Assembly (NCBI RefSeq): GCF_010111755.1
Contig: NC_088959.1
Location: 1,054,001 to 1,118,000 of the forward strand
Direction: 5' to 3'
Source: Nakaseomyces glabratus
Lineage: Eukaryota; Ascomycota; Saccharomycetes; Saccharomycetales; Saccharomycetaceae
DNA: 64,000 nt
Made by a program: the position numbers and the translations under genes. A model generated the notes under the pieces. The model saw only the letters and a list, made by a program, of their open reading frames with translations. It was not told the DNA's origin and searched no databases. Shown here piece after piece: positions 9,802 through 19,226 of the stretch; positions within the stretch are counted from its first letter, which is position 1, and each line of letters starts with the position of its first letter.

Positions 9802-10307
9802 TCAACAAATAAAAAAAGGGTTTTTTAACAAAGCAGCATTTGAAAATTTGATTGGTAGTGAGTTCAGTGCGATACATTTCAGGTTTAAAATGCATTTTTC
9901 GTATTTTATTTAATACTTCAATTTGGGCTAATATTTGCATTTCAATACAAGGTACCATTATCTCCAGTCTAATGGACTTGTGAGTATAGTATCTTCTTTA
10001 ATATCCATTCTTTTTGATTTTCCTGTTTATTCTTATAGATTAATTTATACTACTGTGTTATTTTAACTTTACTCAATTAATATTTATGACTTAATTATGA
10101 TAGATGAAAATGTTATTATTCAGGTATTCTTGCGCGGGGTCTTACAAATACTATGGCCAGTTTAAGCGATTGAATTTTTAAATTTTCTTAGCCACCGGCT
10201 CATCCATCAGTCTATAAAATTTCCAATGATATTTATAGTTAGTATTTCATTCAGATCTATAAAGCTATAGATTATTGCTTTAAAAAATTGTTCAGATATT
10301 ATTTATA
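9802..10307. other. Convergent 3' intergenic region
   Basis: AT-rich sequence between the TPO gene and PRE9, both ending here. Contains T-rich runs suited to 3'-end formation and no recognisable gene or RNA. Confidence 0.7.
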
Positions 10308-11081
10308 CTATGACATTTCTACATCTTCGTCTTCATCACTCTTTTTGGAAATACCAGTTTTTATTAGTAATTGTTTTATTTCAGCTGGTTTAAATATCTT
10401 CTGCTCAAATTCCTCTGTTTCACCCTTCTTCTTTAAAGTTGCAAACTCTAATCTGTCATATGTAAGTGAGCTGCTGTCTGTTGTTTTTGATAGGGTCTTC
10501 AATGCTAGTTCTACAGCGTCATCCAAAGTCATTTCATCCTTGTAGTCCATCTGTAGCAATGTTTGTGCAGCTGATGTGTTGGCACCTACACTGATAGCCT
10601 TCCAGCCAGTGTAGTTACCAGATGGATTTGATGTGTACAATTGGTAACCATATCTATCATCATAGCCAGCGTAAATGAAAGAGACACCATATGGACGCAA
10701 ACCACCGTATTGAGTGTAACCTTGTTTAATATCACTTAACTTTCTCACAAGCATCTCTACTGGGATTTCCTCATTGTACGTCTTTAAGTAGTTTTGTGCA
10801 TGTATTCTGGCAGTATTTATCAGTATTTCAGCATCTGCCGTCAAACCAGCTACAGCAACAGTGGTTCTGTCATTAAGCTTATATAGTTTTTCCGTGGAAG
10901 TATCCTGTTCCAGCAAAGTACTCGTAACTTTCCGCTCAGCAGCTAAAACTATACCTTCCGAAGTCATAATACCAATTGCTGTACCTGCATGCGAAATAGA
11001 CTCCAAAGCATACTCAACTTGGTACAATCTACCTTCTGGAGAAAAAATCGTAGTTCTCGAATCGTATCTTCTTGAACCCAT
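10308..11081 (-). CDS. PRE9: 20S proteasome subunit alpha 3
   Basis: 257 residues, matching the usual ~258 of the family. The N-terminus MGSRRYDSRTTIFSPEGR has the alpha-subunit signature (YDsRtTIFSPEGRLyQVEYA) that builds the gated ring pore. The fold continues through KLSDIKQGYTQYGG and RPYGVSFIYAGYD; the C-terminal tail is Lys/Asp/Glu rich (SDEDEDVEMS). Alpha subunits have no catalytic Thr. In S. cerevisiae PRE9 (YGR135W) is the one non-essential 20S subunit, since Pre6 can replace it. Tandem with CAF130 and PEX4 as in the YGR135W-YGR133W order. PACE-like sites lie about 250 bp upstream of the ATG. Confidence 0.98.
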   Translation of the reverse strand: MGSRRYDSRTTIFSPEGRLYQVEYALESISHAGTAIGIMTSEGIVLAAERKVTSTLLEQDTSTEKLYKLNDRTTVAVAGLTADAEILINTARIHAQNYLKTYNEEIPVEMLVRKLSDIKQGYTQYGGLRPYGVSFIYAGYDDRYGYQLYTSNPSGNYTGWKAISVGANTSAAQTLLQMDYKDEMTLDDAVELALKTLSKTTDSSSLTYDRLEFATLKKKGETEEFEQKIFKPAEIKQLLIKTGISKKSDEDEDVEMS

Positions 11082-11487
11082 TGTGTTACTATTACCAGTC
11101 CTCTTGGTTTATCAATTGCCCTGTTTCCACTAAACCTTATGACCACAGAAAAAATAGTCAATGCCCAATACTATAGCCTCTGAACAAGTTCCACTTGATT
11201 TCAAACTTGTCCAACTAAGATGTTGCTAATCGTGAACTACCGTTTCCTGTCTTCATTTCAACTATAACGTCCTATTTTCGTTGTTTCTGCAGAAACCCCT
11301 GCCTTCCGATGGGCCTTTGCCATTTCCGCAAAATGTTGCCACCAATTAGCAAGTCGTTTTCGGTGATCTTAGTATGTGCCAGTATACCAAGTTACATGAG
11401 TAAAGGAAAATGCAATGTTTGTTGTGTGGAAGTTTATATAGTATGTAAAATGCTAAAATTAAATAGTTGAAATGGGTCAATTGTTGT
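11082..11487. other. PRE9 promoter / CAF130 3' region
   Basis: About 400 bp between two minus-strand genes. It holds the presumed PRE9 promoter with PACE-like motifs and the CAF130 3' end. No other gene is seen. Confidence 0.7.
11315..11343 (-). promoter_or_regulatory. Two PACE-like (Rpn4) sites upstream of PRE9
   Basis: On the minus strand 11343-11335 reads GGTGGCAAC, one base from the PACE consensus GGTGGCAAA, and 11323-11315 reads ATGGCAAAG, containing TGGCAAA. Rpn4 drives proteasome genes through PACE. The pairing of two near-matches at a proteasome gene supports function; neither is a perfect site. Confidence 0.55.
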
Positions 11488-14400
11488 TTATATTAGATGC
11501 TCTGCCCTTTCAAAGAGGAGATGGAAAGGTATTGGTCTTTCCTGTTCGGGTAATGGAAGTATCTTGGTACCCTTGTATATGACTTTGCGACCGATTTGTG
11601 GTGGTTGAACGCTAGTCTCTTCGACAGTCTCCAAAAATGTACTCAGGGCGTCAGTCGCGTTTGAATTTTTTGTTGAGCTAGTTAGGGAAGTATTTATAGT
11701 ATCATCAAGCGGTATCGAGTCGGTTGCTGCTGGTTCATTTATGTTGCCAGAAGTTTGCAGTTCACTCTCGTTTATAGGTTCCAAGCTATCTTGTATATCA
11801 AATTCATGTGCCTCTTGTTTTAGAAAAAAAAACAGCTCTTTTGCTTCAGGTATCAGAGATATCCAATTTACTAATAGAGTTTGGAGCTCAACTGTGTATT
11901 CACTTTTGGAGACATCCATTTGGCCAGCTCTCACAAGCGTCTTAACCATGTTGCATATCAATGTAACAATGCCAACAGCATATGAAGATATATATTCATT
12001 GTCCTCATCAGCATTGTCATCGTAATTATCAATTTCAGTGCCGTTGGATTCAAATGATTTTGCCGATAACGACACTGTTGCATTTAGGAAGAATTCTTGC
12101 AATAACATTTGCTTTTCAATAGAGGATAAAGCTACCGTACCTAGTCTTGAAAATCCGCATTTCCCTGTACTAGATTTCTTATTGTTGTCGCCATTAGCAT
12201 CTCCATCTGAGAATCCCACTCTATAGCCCATTACCAATTCAAAAATGTAATGTATCAGGGGAAATGTGATGTTTATGTGCGTTAAAAACCATATCAAGAC
12301 TCTTCTGTATCCCACTATCATTAGAAGCTCATCCATCAAACCACATGCCAATTCAGTATCCTGATATAGCATTTTAGCAAAATTGTTTGATGAACTAATT
12401 TGATCATAAATTTCATCTACTGTTAATTTTGATTTATTGACATCCCCATTGGCTAATGGTAGTTGTGACATTCCATGATAGATAACCATGCGATCCTGTT
12501 CTTCCCTAATGCAAGAGGCTACTAACTGAATAAGACGATTAGACTCTGATATATCCAACACGGAATTAACAGCTTTAGAAAAATACGAAGCAAACTCAGA
12601 AGATGAACATTCCTGAACGAAAACAAACTCACCGTTGTAGTATAAGTTTTCCCCTCGCGGTATATCTCTCCAGTCTTTACCACCATAGTTAAAGTCAAAA
12701 AAGCTACGCATCCTGACCGTAAACGGCTCTGGCTGTGATATAATTTTAATTTTATCATTTTCATCTTTAGTTGATATTGCATTATTTTCTAATTCCATAT
12801 CTGTTATTAGGGATTGGTGGTCTATTGTGCTTTCATCCATTATTTTATCATCTTCGAAGACACAATTACACCTTCTAAAGATTGGAGCTGGCCTTACTCC
12901 ATCACTTTCATTATCGGCTTTCTCGTCCATATCCTCAGAATCAGATACCAAATTGTAATCCTCGTATTCATAGTCAAACATATACTCGACATCTTCATCA
13001 AAACGATCACCAGGCTGTAAATCTGTCAGTAAATTTGTTATGTCATCGAGCTCTACTCCGTTCTCTACGAATATTTTGGTGGATACACGCATATCCGCAT
13101 AAAGGGAGCCACTACATAATTTTCTTCCATGAGGTGACATGAAGGTGTTAATTGGCTCATGTTTGAAATCATGTTCATTATTTTCTATTTGTCTGTTTAA
13201 TATTGTTGTTAATGCAGCCCGAAAAGCTGATGCACCCCTAACAGTTGCCCTTATCATTAAAGGCGTTTCTTCGGAGTCATTTTGTTCTTCAATTCTATCC
13301 ACTTGCAGCCCCAAAAAGATAATTTTTGTAATATATTTCCAAACAGAAAATAATTCGAACAGAAAGGGGTTATTTTGTATTGGCTGGTCTTCGTATAATT
13401 TATAAATTGCGTAAACCGACAAAATATCAATCATATAAAGCAATTCTAGATCTTGGGTATTCAAATTTTTTGGTATCCAATATTCAAGAGTCTGCCTCCA
13501 ATCATTACCTTCTTCGAAATTTCCGATATTATTAAGTGTATCATAGCTGCTGCAATGTAACTTTTTTAAACTTTTCCATACGATCTTAATTAAGTTGAAG
13601 CCACATAAATATTTCCAATCATAATTCCGTGCTTTACCAGATTTAATCAATGCAGGATGAACTAGGCCTGTATACAAACCATGAAGGAGATCAATTGATA
13701 TGATATGAGTGTCGTTTGGGGTAGGTTGTGTCAAAGGATCTACCAATCCCGCTAAAGTTTTGAATTGCATCTCCAAGTATGGTGCTAAAGTATTTCTTTG
13801 GCTAAGTCCCAGAAATTCAAAGAGAATGCTGTGCCGTAACATACTGTCCTTCATTATATTTGGAACTTCTTGAAGCCCATTTTCATTGATATCAAATGAA
13901 AGTATAACTTCTTCCTCATTATCAGCCTTATGGTTGTTTGGGGTTAAGCTCCTCAAAGTACCTTGCTCCCATTTATAATCTCCTCTCTCTATGGCAGAAC
14001 TGATATCCTTGACTTTGTTTATTCTGCCAGACTGGAGTAATATTGCTTCGATATCATCAGTAGTAACATAGCGTTCAAATTCGAGCAAAACATCTAGCAA
14101 CGACTCATCAAACTGGCATAATGCATTTTCATCGTCTGTAATTTCGTACCTTAAATACGATTGATTATACTCAGTTACTCTATCGTACAGATGTAATGTC
14201 ATAGTGAAAAAGTTCATGTGTTTACCGATGGTGGATTGGATAGCTATTGCTATTTTTGATTTTATGTTACTCTGTGCAGCATAAAGATACTCTTCTAATA
14301 TATTGAACTCTTCTGACAGCAAGAACCTATGCTTAATGTTGTTATTGGGACAAGTTAGTAAGAAGGTTAACGGCCGCTTGTAACTTGTCTTGCAATAGTT

Positions 14401-14979
14401 CCCTAAATCAATATCCACATTTCTGTTCTTAAGTATAAACTGCAATAAATTGTGTAAGTATTCATCTTCCCATTTCCACAACATTTTCAGATGTTCATAG
14501 GCGGGGGAATGAAAAAGAGTGTCATCACTATCATTGTGTTCAATTGCAGAGTCCAGTCCTGTATTTTTAAAAAAATGCAGTATCTTATTGCCAGGTTTTG
14601 TTGTGAAGAGAGCTATGGTGAGGAGCTCATAGAAAAAATTATCTTCAAAGCGGGGCCTTGAATAGCTCGTTGTGCTCAAGTCTTCATCACGATATATTTT
14701 TTCCAAGTATTCAAAAGGAATGACATCAAACTTGTGAGCTCGATAACTTTGTTTTTCAAGTATGTAAGATGGATCCATTTCTGAAAAGTAGGTATAAAAT
14801 AATCTTCGAAGCACATCGGGAACCTTCGGCAGCCTTTCGCCCTGGCTTCTATTCACCAATTCTCTCAAAAGCAGGCCTAAATCATTAGTGGGTGGGTTCT
14901 TTTCCGCTTCAACTATTTCAGCATCGTTATCCTCCGTTTTAGGTACTTGAGAGTTCTTAGATTTCTTCTTTTTCCCCAT
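11488..14979 (-). CDS. CAF130: CCR4-NOT complex subunit Caf130
   Basis: 1163 residues against ~1122 in S. cerevisiae (YGR134W). Begins with a Lys-rich stretch (MGKKKKSKNSQ). The body is a long helical protein without catalytic motifs; an acidic, low-complexity section lies around residues 640-710 (DEDVEYMFDYEYEDY) and a Ser/Thr-rich linker near the C-terminus. Caf130 is a yeast-specific subunit that docks on Not1 and has been linked to co-translational control of ribosomal-protein mRNAs. Identification rests on length, collinear position between PRE9 and PEX4 and overall composition; I did not align it. Confidence 0.9.
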   Translation of the reverse strand: MGKKKKSKNSQVPKTEDNDAEIVEAEKNPPTNDLGLLLRELVNRSQGERLPKVPDVLRRLFYTYFSEMDPSYILEKQSYRAHKFDVIPFEYLEKIYRDEDLSTTSYSRPRFEDNFFYELLTIALFTTKPGNKILHFFKNTGLDSAIEHNDSDDTLFHSPAYEHLKMLWKWEDEYLHNLLQFILKNRNVDIDLGNYCKTSYKRPLTFLLTCPNNNIKHRFLLSEEFNILEEYLYAAQSNIKSKIAIAIQSTIGKHMNFFTMTLHLYDRVTEYNQSYLRYEITDDENALCQFDESLLDVLLEFERYVTTDDIEAILLQSGRINKVKDISSAIERGDYKWEQGTLRSLTPNNHKADNEEEVILSFDINENGLQEVPNIMKDSMLRHSILFEFLGLSQRNTLAPYLEMQFKTLAGLVDPLTQPTPNDTHIISIDLLHGLYTGLVHPALIKSGKARNYDWKYLCGFNLIKIVWKSLKKLHCSSYDTLNNIGNFEEGNDWRQTLEYWIPKNLNTQDLELLYMIDILSVYAIYKLYEDQPIQNNPFLFELFSVWKYITKIIFLGLQVDRIEEQNDSEETPLMIRATVRGASAFRAALTTILNRQIENNEHDFKHEPINTFMSPHGRKLCSGSLYADMRVSTKIFVENGVELDDITNLLTDLQPGDRFDEDVEYMFDYEYEDYNLVSDSEDMDEKADNESDGVRPAPIFRRCNCVFEDDKIMDESTIDHQSLITDMELENNAISTKDENDKIKIISQPEPFTVRMRSFFDFNYGGKDWRDIPRGENLYYNGEFVFVQECSSSEFASYFSKAVNSVLDISESNRLIQLVASCIREEQDRMVIYHGMSQLPLANGDVNKSKLTVDEIYDQISSSNNFAKMLYQDTELACGLMDELLMIVGYRRVLIWFLTHINITFPLIHYIFELVMGYRVGFSDGDANGDNNKKSSTGKCGFSRLGTVALSSIEKQMLLQEFFLNATVSLSAKSFESNGTEIDNYDDNADEDNEYISSYAVGIVTLICNMVKTLVRAGQMDVSKSEYTVELQTLLVNWISLIPEAKELFFFLKQEAHEFDIQDSLEPINESELQTSGNINEPAATDSIPLDDTINTSLTSSTKNSNATDALSTFLETVEETSVQPPQIGRKVIYKGTKILPLPEQERPIPFHLLFERAEHLI

Positions 14980-15514
14980 TACCCTTTAATGTGCTTTCTT
15001 AAAGATGAAATATATATCGGAAAATTTAATGAAAATAGCAAACTCCGGCTTTTTTGTGAGTATTCCACAATTACTGGTTCCGTATTACCACTTGTTTGTT
15101 AAAGTCCAGCTGATCGGAAGACGCTAGTGTTAATACTCAGTAATCTGAATTGCCCTAACGATAATAGGTTTTGCCACTATCAAACGGAATACAGGTGTAT
15201 TAGATGTAAATGTTCACTGTACTATCAGATCACAACAGAAATCAGTGTAAATATATGTACCAACTGTTAAGACAGATAGAACAGTCCTTCACTATACCAT
15301 TTAACCATTCAAACCATGCGATGGCCCTCTCTAGGAATAAATACAGTTTCTCGACTAGACTTGCTGCGGACGAATAAAAGCCGGAAGTGAAGAAAACACC
15401 GACTTTTTACCCGGACGTACCTGTAACGACACTGTGAGACAGCTATATCGCATAATAATACTCGAATAATGAGTGTAGTTGCAGGCTAAGTGTTTGGCAG
15501 ACCATCCTTGTGAA
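14980..15514. other. CAF130 promoter / PEX4 3' region
   Basis: 535 bp with no gene. A Reb1-type TTACCCG lies at 15407-15413, about 100 bp past the PEX4 stop on the opposite transcription side; Reb1 sites can mark promoters or terminate readthrough. Confidence 0.55.
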
Positions 15515-16003
15515 TCATGGTGAGTCGATTTCAGTGAGGAAGTACCTGATAATGCCATTGTATGCGCTCATGTCGTTGTTTTTGAGGATGTTTGCCATGT
15601 CGACGTCCAGTGGTGAGTCTGGCACCGGTTCTTGGAGTAGTATATGTATTGCTTGGACTACATGCAGGATATCCCAGATCGGCGACCACCCTTCTGGTTT
15701 CAGTATATCCAAACAGATCTCGCCCGTTCTCCTATCCACATTGCAATGCGGAGGGACTCGGATACCTGCCTTCGCATCAGATACAAATTTGATAGTAGGT
15801 GGTACCATAGGGTAACTGGCGGGTACTTCTATTGCCAATTTGAACTCATACGGGTAATAAGGTGTCTCTGCTGGGCCTTTGATCACAGCGAACCACCGAG
15901 ACAGATCAGAGTCATCTACTGGTGCAAGGTCCACTAGAAATTCAGAGTCCCCGTGCTCCAGTGCCTTCCTTATCTTCAGCAGTTCTTTACTAATTCTTGC
16001 CAT
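15515..16003 (-). CDS. PEX4: Peroxisomal ubiquitin-conjugating enzyme E2
   Basis: 162 residues from the first ATG at 16003; the frame is open for 18 codons upstream but holds no ATG, and MARISKELLKIRKAL begins at the usual E2 helix 1. The E2 fold shows WFAVIKGPAETPY, YPMVPPTIKF, an HCN triplet (87-89) where most E2s have HPN, and the active-site Cys97 in GEICLDILKPEGW. The C-terminus matches yeast Pex4 (DSPLDVD, DMSAYNGI). Pex4, held at the peroxisome by Pex22, mono-ubiquitylates the receptor Pex5 for recycling. S. cerevisiae Pex4 (183 residues) has a longer N-terminus. Divergent from PHB1 across 346 bp, as in YGR133W/YGR132C. Confidence 0.95.
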   Translation of the reverse strand: MARISKELLKIRKALEHGDSEFLVDLAPVDDSDLSRWFAVIKGPAETPYYPYEFKLAIEVPASYPMVPPTIKFVSDAKAGIRVPPHCNVDRRTGEICLDILKPEGWSPIWDILHVVQAIHILLQEPVPDSPLDVDMANILKNNDMSAYNGIIRYFLTEIDSP

Positions 16004-16349
16004 CAAGTGTTCTTTAAAATGATTGTGTAGTCTTGGAGCAACAGTCTCTCTAACCAATGGAGTTCAACACACTTTTAATGACTATATACTAGTCATACTG
16101 CTCAAGCTATTGCATCTTTAGAAGCTCATCTCTCATTTGACGGGTTTCTGCCTGTGGAGCTTCCCTTTTTTAACAGGCAGCGAAGAATTGCAATAACGGA
16201 GGCAAAACGTAGCCATAGAGAAGTATTGTCTGTATATATCCACTTGTGGAGGGAAAGGTTGCTTATACAATTTAGTCTACATTGAGCAAAGACACTGAGA
16301 ATAGTGGGACAAGCTCTGTATCTAATATCTGTACTGGAGAGAAAAAGAT
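16004..16349. other. Bidirectional PEX4/PHB1 promoter
   Basis: 346 bp between two divergent starts; must hold both promoters. No conserved motif was singled out. Confidence 0.6.
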
Positions 16350-17216
16350 ATGTCGCAACAAGCTAATAATTTTGTGAGATTGATCACTAAGGTGGCCATC
16401 CCTGTGGGTATTGCAGTGTCTGGGTTGCAGTACTCTATGTATGATGTGCAAGGTGGTTCTCGTGGTGTTATCTTTGACAGGCTACAAGGTGTAAAGTCTG
16501 ACGTCGTTGGCGAAGGCACTCACTTCCTGGTTCCGTGGCTGCAGAAGGCGATCATATATGATGTGAGGACGAAGCCCAAGAGCATTGCCACCAACACTGG
16601 TACCAAGGACTTGCAGATGGTGTCCCTGACCCTGAGGGTGTTGCACAGGCCGGATGTGATGCAATTGCCGCTTATATACCAGAACCTAGGTCTGGACTAC
16701 GACGAGAGGGTTCTGCCCTCCATCGGTAACGAGGTTCTGAAGTCGATCGTGGCCCAGTTTGATGCAGCTGAGCTGATCACCCAGAGAGAGATTGTGTCGC
16801 AGAAGATCAGGCAGGAGCTGTCCAACAGAGCCAACGAGTTCGGCATCCGTCTGGAGGACGTCTCCATAACGCACATGACGTTTGGTCCCGAGTTCACGAA
16901 GGCCGTTGAGCAGAAGCAGATTGCGCAGCAGGACGCTGAGCGTGCCAGGTTCCTGGTGGAGAAGGCCGAGCAAGAGAGGCAGGCGAGTGTTATCCGTGCT
17001 GAGGGTGAAGCTGAGAGTGCCGAGTACATCTCCAAGGCCTTGAGCAAAGTTGGTGACGGTCTGTTGCTGATCAGACGGTTGGAAGCGTCCAAGGAGATTG
17101 CGCAGACGTTGGCCAACTCTAACAACATTACCTACTTGCCTAGCAACCATGCAGGCGGTGACAAGGACGACAAGGGGAGTCCCAACACGTTGCTGTTGAA
17201 CCTCGGCAGGTCGTGA
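16350..17216 (+). CDS. PHB1: Prohibitin 1, inner mitochondrial membrane scaffold
   Basis: 288 residues (family ~287). An N-terminal hydrophobic anchor (about 10-30, LITKVAIPVGIAVSGLQYSM) is followed by the SPFH/prohibitin domain (GGSRGVIFDRLQGV onward, EDVSITHMTFGPEFTKAVE) and a coiled coil (QKQIAQQDAERARFLVEKAEQERQ). Phb1 and Phb2 form ring assemblies that protect unassembled respiratory subunits and regulate the m-AAA protease. The coding sequence is visibly richer in G and C than most neighbours. Start chosen at the only sensible ATG, just before the anchor. Confidence 0.98.
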   Translation: MSQQANNFVRLITKVAIPVGIAVSGLQYSMYDVQGGSRGVIFDRLQGVKSDVVGEGTHFLVPWLQKAIIYDVRTKPKSIATNTGTKDLQMVSLTLRVLHRPDVMQLPLIYQNLGLDYDERVLPSIGNEVLKSIVAQFDAAELITQREIVSQKIRQELSNRANEFGIRLEDVSITHMTFGPEFTKAVEQKQIAQQDAERARFLVEKAEQERQASVIRAEGEAESAEYISKALSKVGDGLLLIRRLEASKEIAQTLANSNNITYLPSNHAGGDKDDKGSPNTLLLNLGRS

Positions 17217-17880
17217 AGGGGATGTTACTTTTTTTATCTACACTATGTAAATACCACAACTAAAATATAAAATATGTATTACTTGAGAGTTAAAATCAAT
17301 ATTCAGACCTAAAAACTAATTGAGCTAGATTCCAAAGCAAAACCTTGTACTGCCCCCAGGAAAAACAATAAAAGCAAAAACAAAAAATAATAGAAATTTA
17401 AATTTGATTAAAAATTAATACCTTTAGATAAGAGAATATAACATATAGATTGTTTAAAAAGGGATAAAAAAAAATTGAACTTTAAAAAGATATGCCTATG
17501 TCCCTCTGTTCCCCCCGCGAGTTCAGATTAGCTTAGCGATGGGATGAGGTCATAGCACTACCTTGAGAGAAAAATTTTGCTGGAGCTGAGGAATGTACCA
17601 GAGAGGCAAGGAAATTAGAAGTTTGATAAATTGAAATAAAAAGACCACATCCTTGAATGTGATAAGGGTATTTGTGAATAGTTCAATACAACTTTGGGCT
17701 CCTTGAGGGGACACTCCCCTTTTCAACAGCAAAAAAAAAAAACAGGCGATAGAAGTAGAAAAACAAAAACAAAAGAAACAATGAGGGGGAGTAGTGGATT
17801 TGATTATATGTGTATATGCACCAGTGTATCCCGCCTCTTGTTCATGTGTTTTTCAGTACAGTCCGGGGCATCGAGGTGTT
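17217..17880. other. PHB1/FHN1 convergent 3' region
   Basis: 664 bp, very A-rich at first (several A5-A9 runs), with no gene recognised. Long for a convergent yeast spacer; probably two 3' UTRs. Confidence 0.65.
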
Positions 17881-18399
17881 TTAGACCTGGGAGATGGATG
17901 GGACGCCGACCTCGGTGTGGTGCTTTCTTCTTAGCTTAGCACCGAAGGCACCGTTGGAGACGACAGATACGATGGACATGATCATCTTAGCCAAGAAGAT
18001 GGCCATGGAGAAGTAGAAGAAGGCGACTAGGGCCTGGGCCTGTCTGCATCTGGTGCCGGAGCCCTGGACGATCTTGGTCTCTCTTTCCAGGTACCTCTTG
18101 TTGTTACAGGAGTGGGCTCTGATACCGACTGCAAGGACTGTACCAGCGGTGAAGGTGAACACGAAGTTCAAGAAGTCCAGGACGAACAGGACCAGAGGCC
18201 AAGCCAATGGCTCGAAGAAGTTAGCGAAGATACCGTAGAGGGAGTCGGTAGCGATACCGTACGCAGCGGCAAACAGACAGAAGTTGACACGGGAGGAGTG
18301 TCTCTTCCTGGTGTTGATCAGCGACGAGGCCAGACCAATACAGATAATCAGGAAAACAGCATTAACTATACGCAAAAGGTTGTCAGCAACAGAAAGCAT
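17881..18399 (-). CDS. FHN1: Eisosome/MCC tetraspan protein of the NCE102/FHN1 (MARVEL) family
   Basis: 172 residues, near the ~174 of Fhn1 and 173 of Nce102. Four hydrophobic segments are visible (about 5-30, 40-60, 70-95, 125-150), with GLASSLINTR after the first, as in the family. Nce102/Fhn1 sit in plasma-membrane MCC domains, sense sphingolipids and help organise eisosomes. Position equals YGR131W. It is divergent from the eisosome component YGR130C, with a shared 827-bp promoter region. Confidence 0.95.
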   Translation of the reverse strand: MLSVADNLLRIVNAVFLIICIGLASSLINTRKRHSSRVNFCLFAAAYGIATDSLYGIFANFFEPLAWPLVLFVLDFLNFVFTFTAGTVLAVGIRAHSCNNKRYLERETKIVQGSGTRCRQAQALVAFFYFSMAIFLAKMIMSIVSVVSNGAFGAKLRRKHHTEVGVPSISQV

Positions 18400-19226
18400 T
18401 GTAACTTTTTTTATTTTTAATTTGTGGTTTGGTTGTTATCCTGCTTTTCCACATATCCTTTTTGCAATAGCAATCCTCATCCCCGTTATATATAAAAAAT
18501 TTTTTTTCTTCTCCAGGGGGTAGTTGTTATTGTTTTCCCTATTTCTATTGCACAATAGGATCCACACGGACAGTTGCAAAGAAAATTACGTTATATAGTG
18601 GTGTACGGGTTACCCACTCCGAGTGCCGAGGCATCTCCTATTGCAGAGTGCAGTGTAGCGTTGTAGTGTTGTAGCACAGTCTGTATTGCAGTGTAGCACA
18701 GTATATTACACAGCGATGTCCATCCGTATTTGAATTTGAATTGTATTTGAATTGTATTGTGTGTGTACTGCTACTGCTACTGCTGCTGCTACTGCTGTAC
18801 CCCCCGACCCCCTATCCCGCAGCACCCCTTACTTCCCCTTTCGGGCATACACTCGCGTTTGTCCCCCTCTTCTCTGTTCTCTCTTCTCTCTTGTCTCTTC
18901 TGTCTTTGTCTCTTCTCTCTTGTCTTCTACGTCTCCCCGGACCGAGTATCCCGGGCAGGGTAAGCGGTGCGGGTGAGGCTACAGCCATCCGCAGTGCCAG
19001 TTGGTGCCAGTGCTACACAGAGTACACAGAGTGCCTTGTACCACACTTGTACCACCGTTATACTACCCTTGTACCACCCTTGTACCACCCTTGTACCACC
19101 AGTAGGTGCTACTCTGCCTGCTGATCGTCGCCCAGTATCCCCCCCCCTTCGACTCCCAGATTCATATAAAAGTATTACACTCTTCAAATCACTTGCCAAT
19201 GCCCAAAAGTTGAAAGAACCAAAACA
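18400..19226. promoter_or_regulatory. Shared FHN1/YGR130C promoter with STRE-like sites
   Basis: 827 bp between divergent eisosome genes. STRE-type AGGGG/CCCCT pentamers occur at 18515-18519, 18809-18813, 18825-18829, 18835-18839, 18864-18868 and 19144-19148; these bind Msn2/Msn4. Some fall in C-rich tracts and may be chance. The region is C-rich on the plus strand from 18790 to 18960 and holds a CTA/CTG run (18766-18799) and an 11-bp minisatellite. Confidence 0.5.
19034..19099. repeat. 11-bp minisatellite, six units
   Basis: Six units of CCTTGTACCAC, of which the first and last three are exact and the second and third diverged (ACTTGTACCAC, CGTTATACTAC). It lies 128-193 bp before the YGR130C ATG. 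Confidence 0.9.

Noticed and set aside
16004..16057. Longer PEX4 N-terminus
   Set aside because: The extra 18 codons contain no ATG. The E2 helix begins at the ATG at 16003. Similar non-ATG extensions were trimmed from UTP8, MEP1, MCM1, SLK19 and LIP5.
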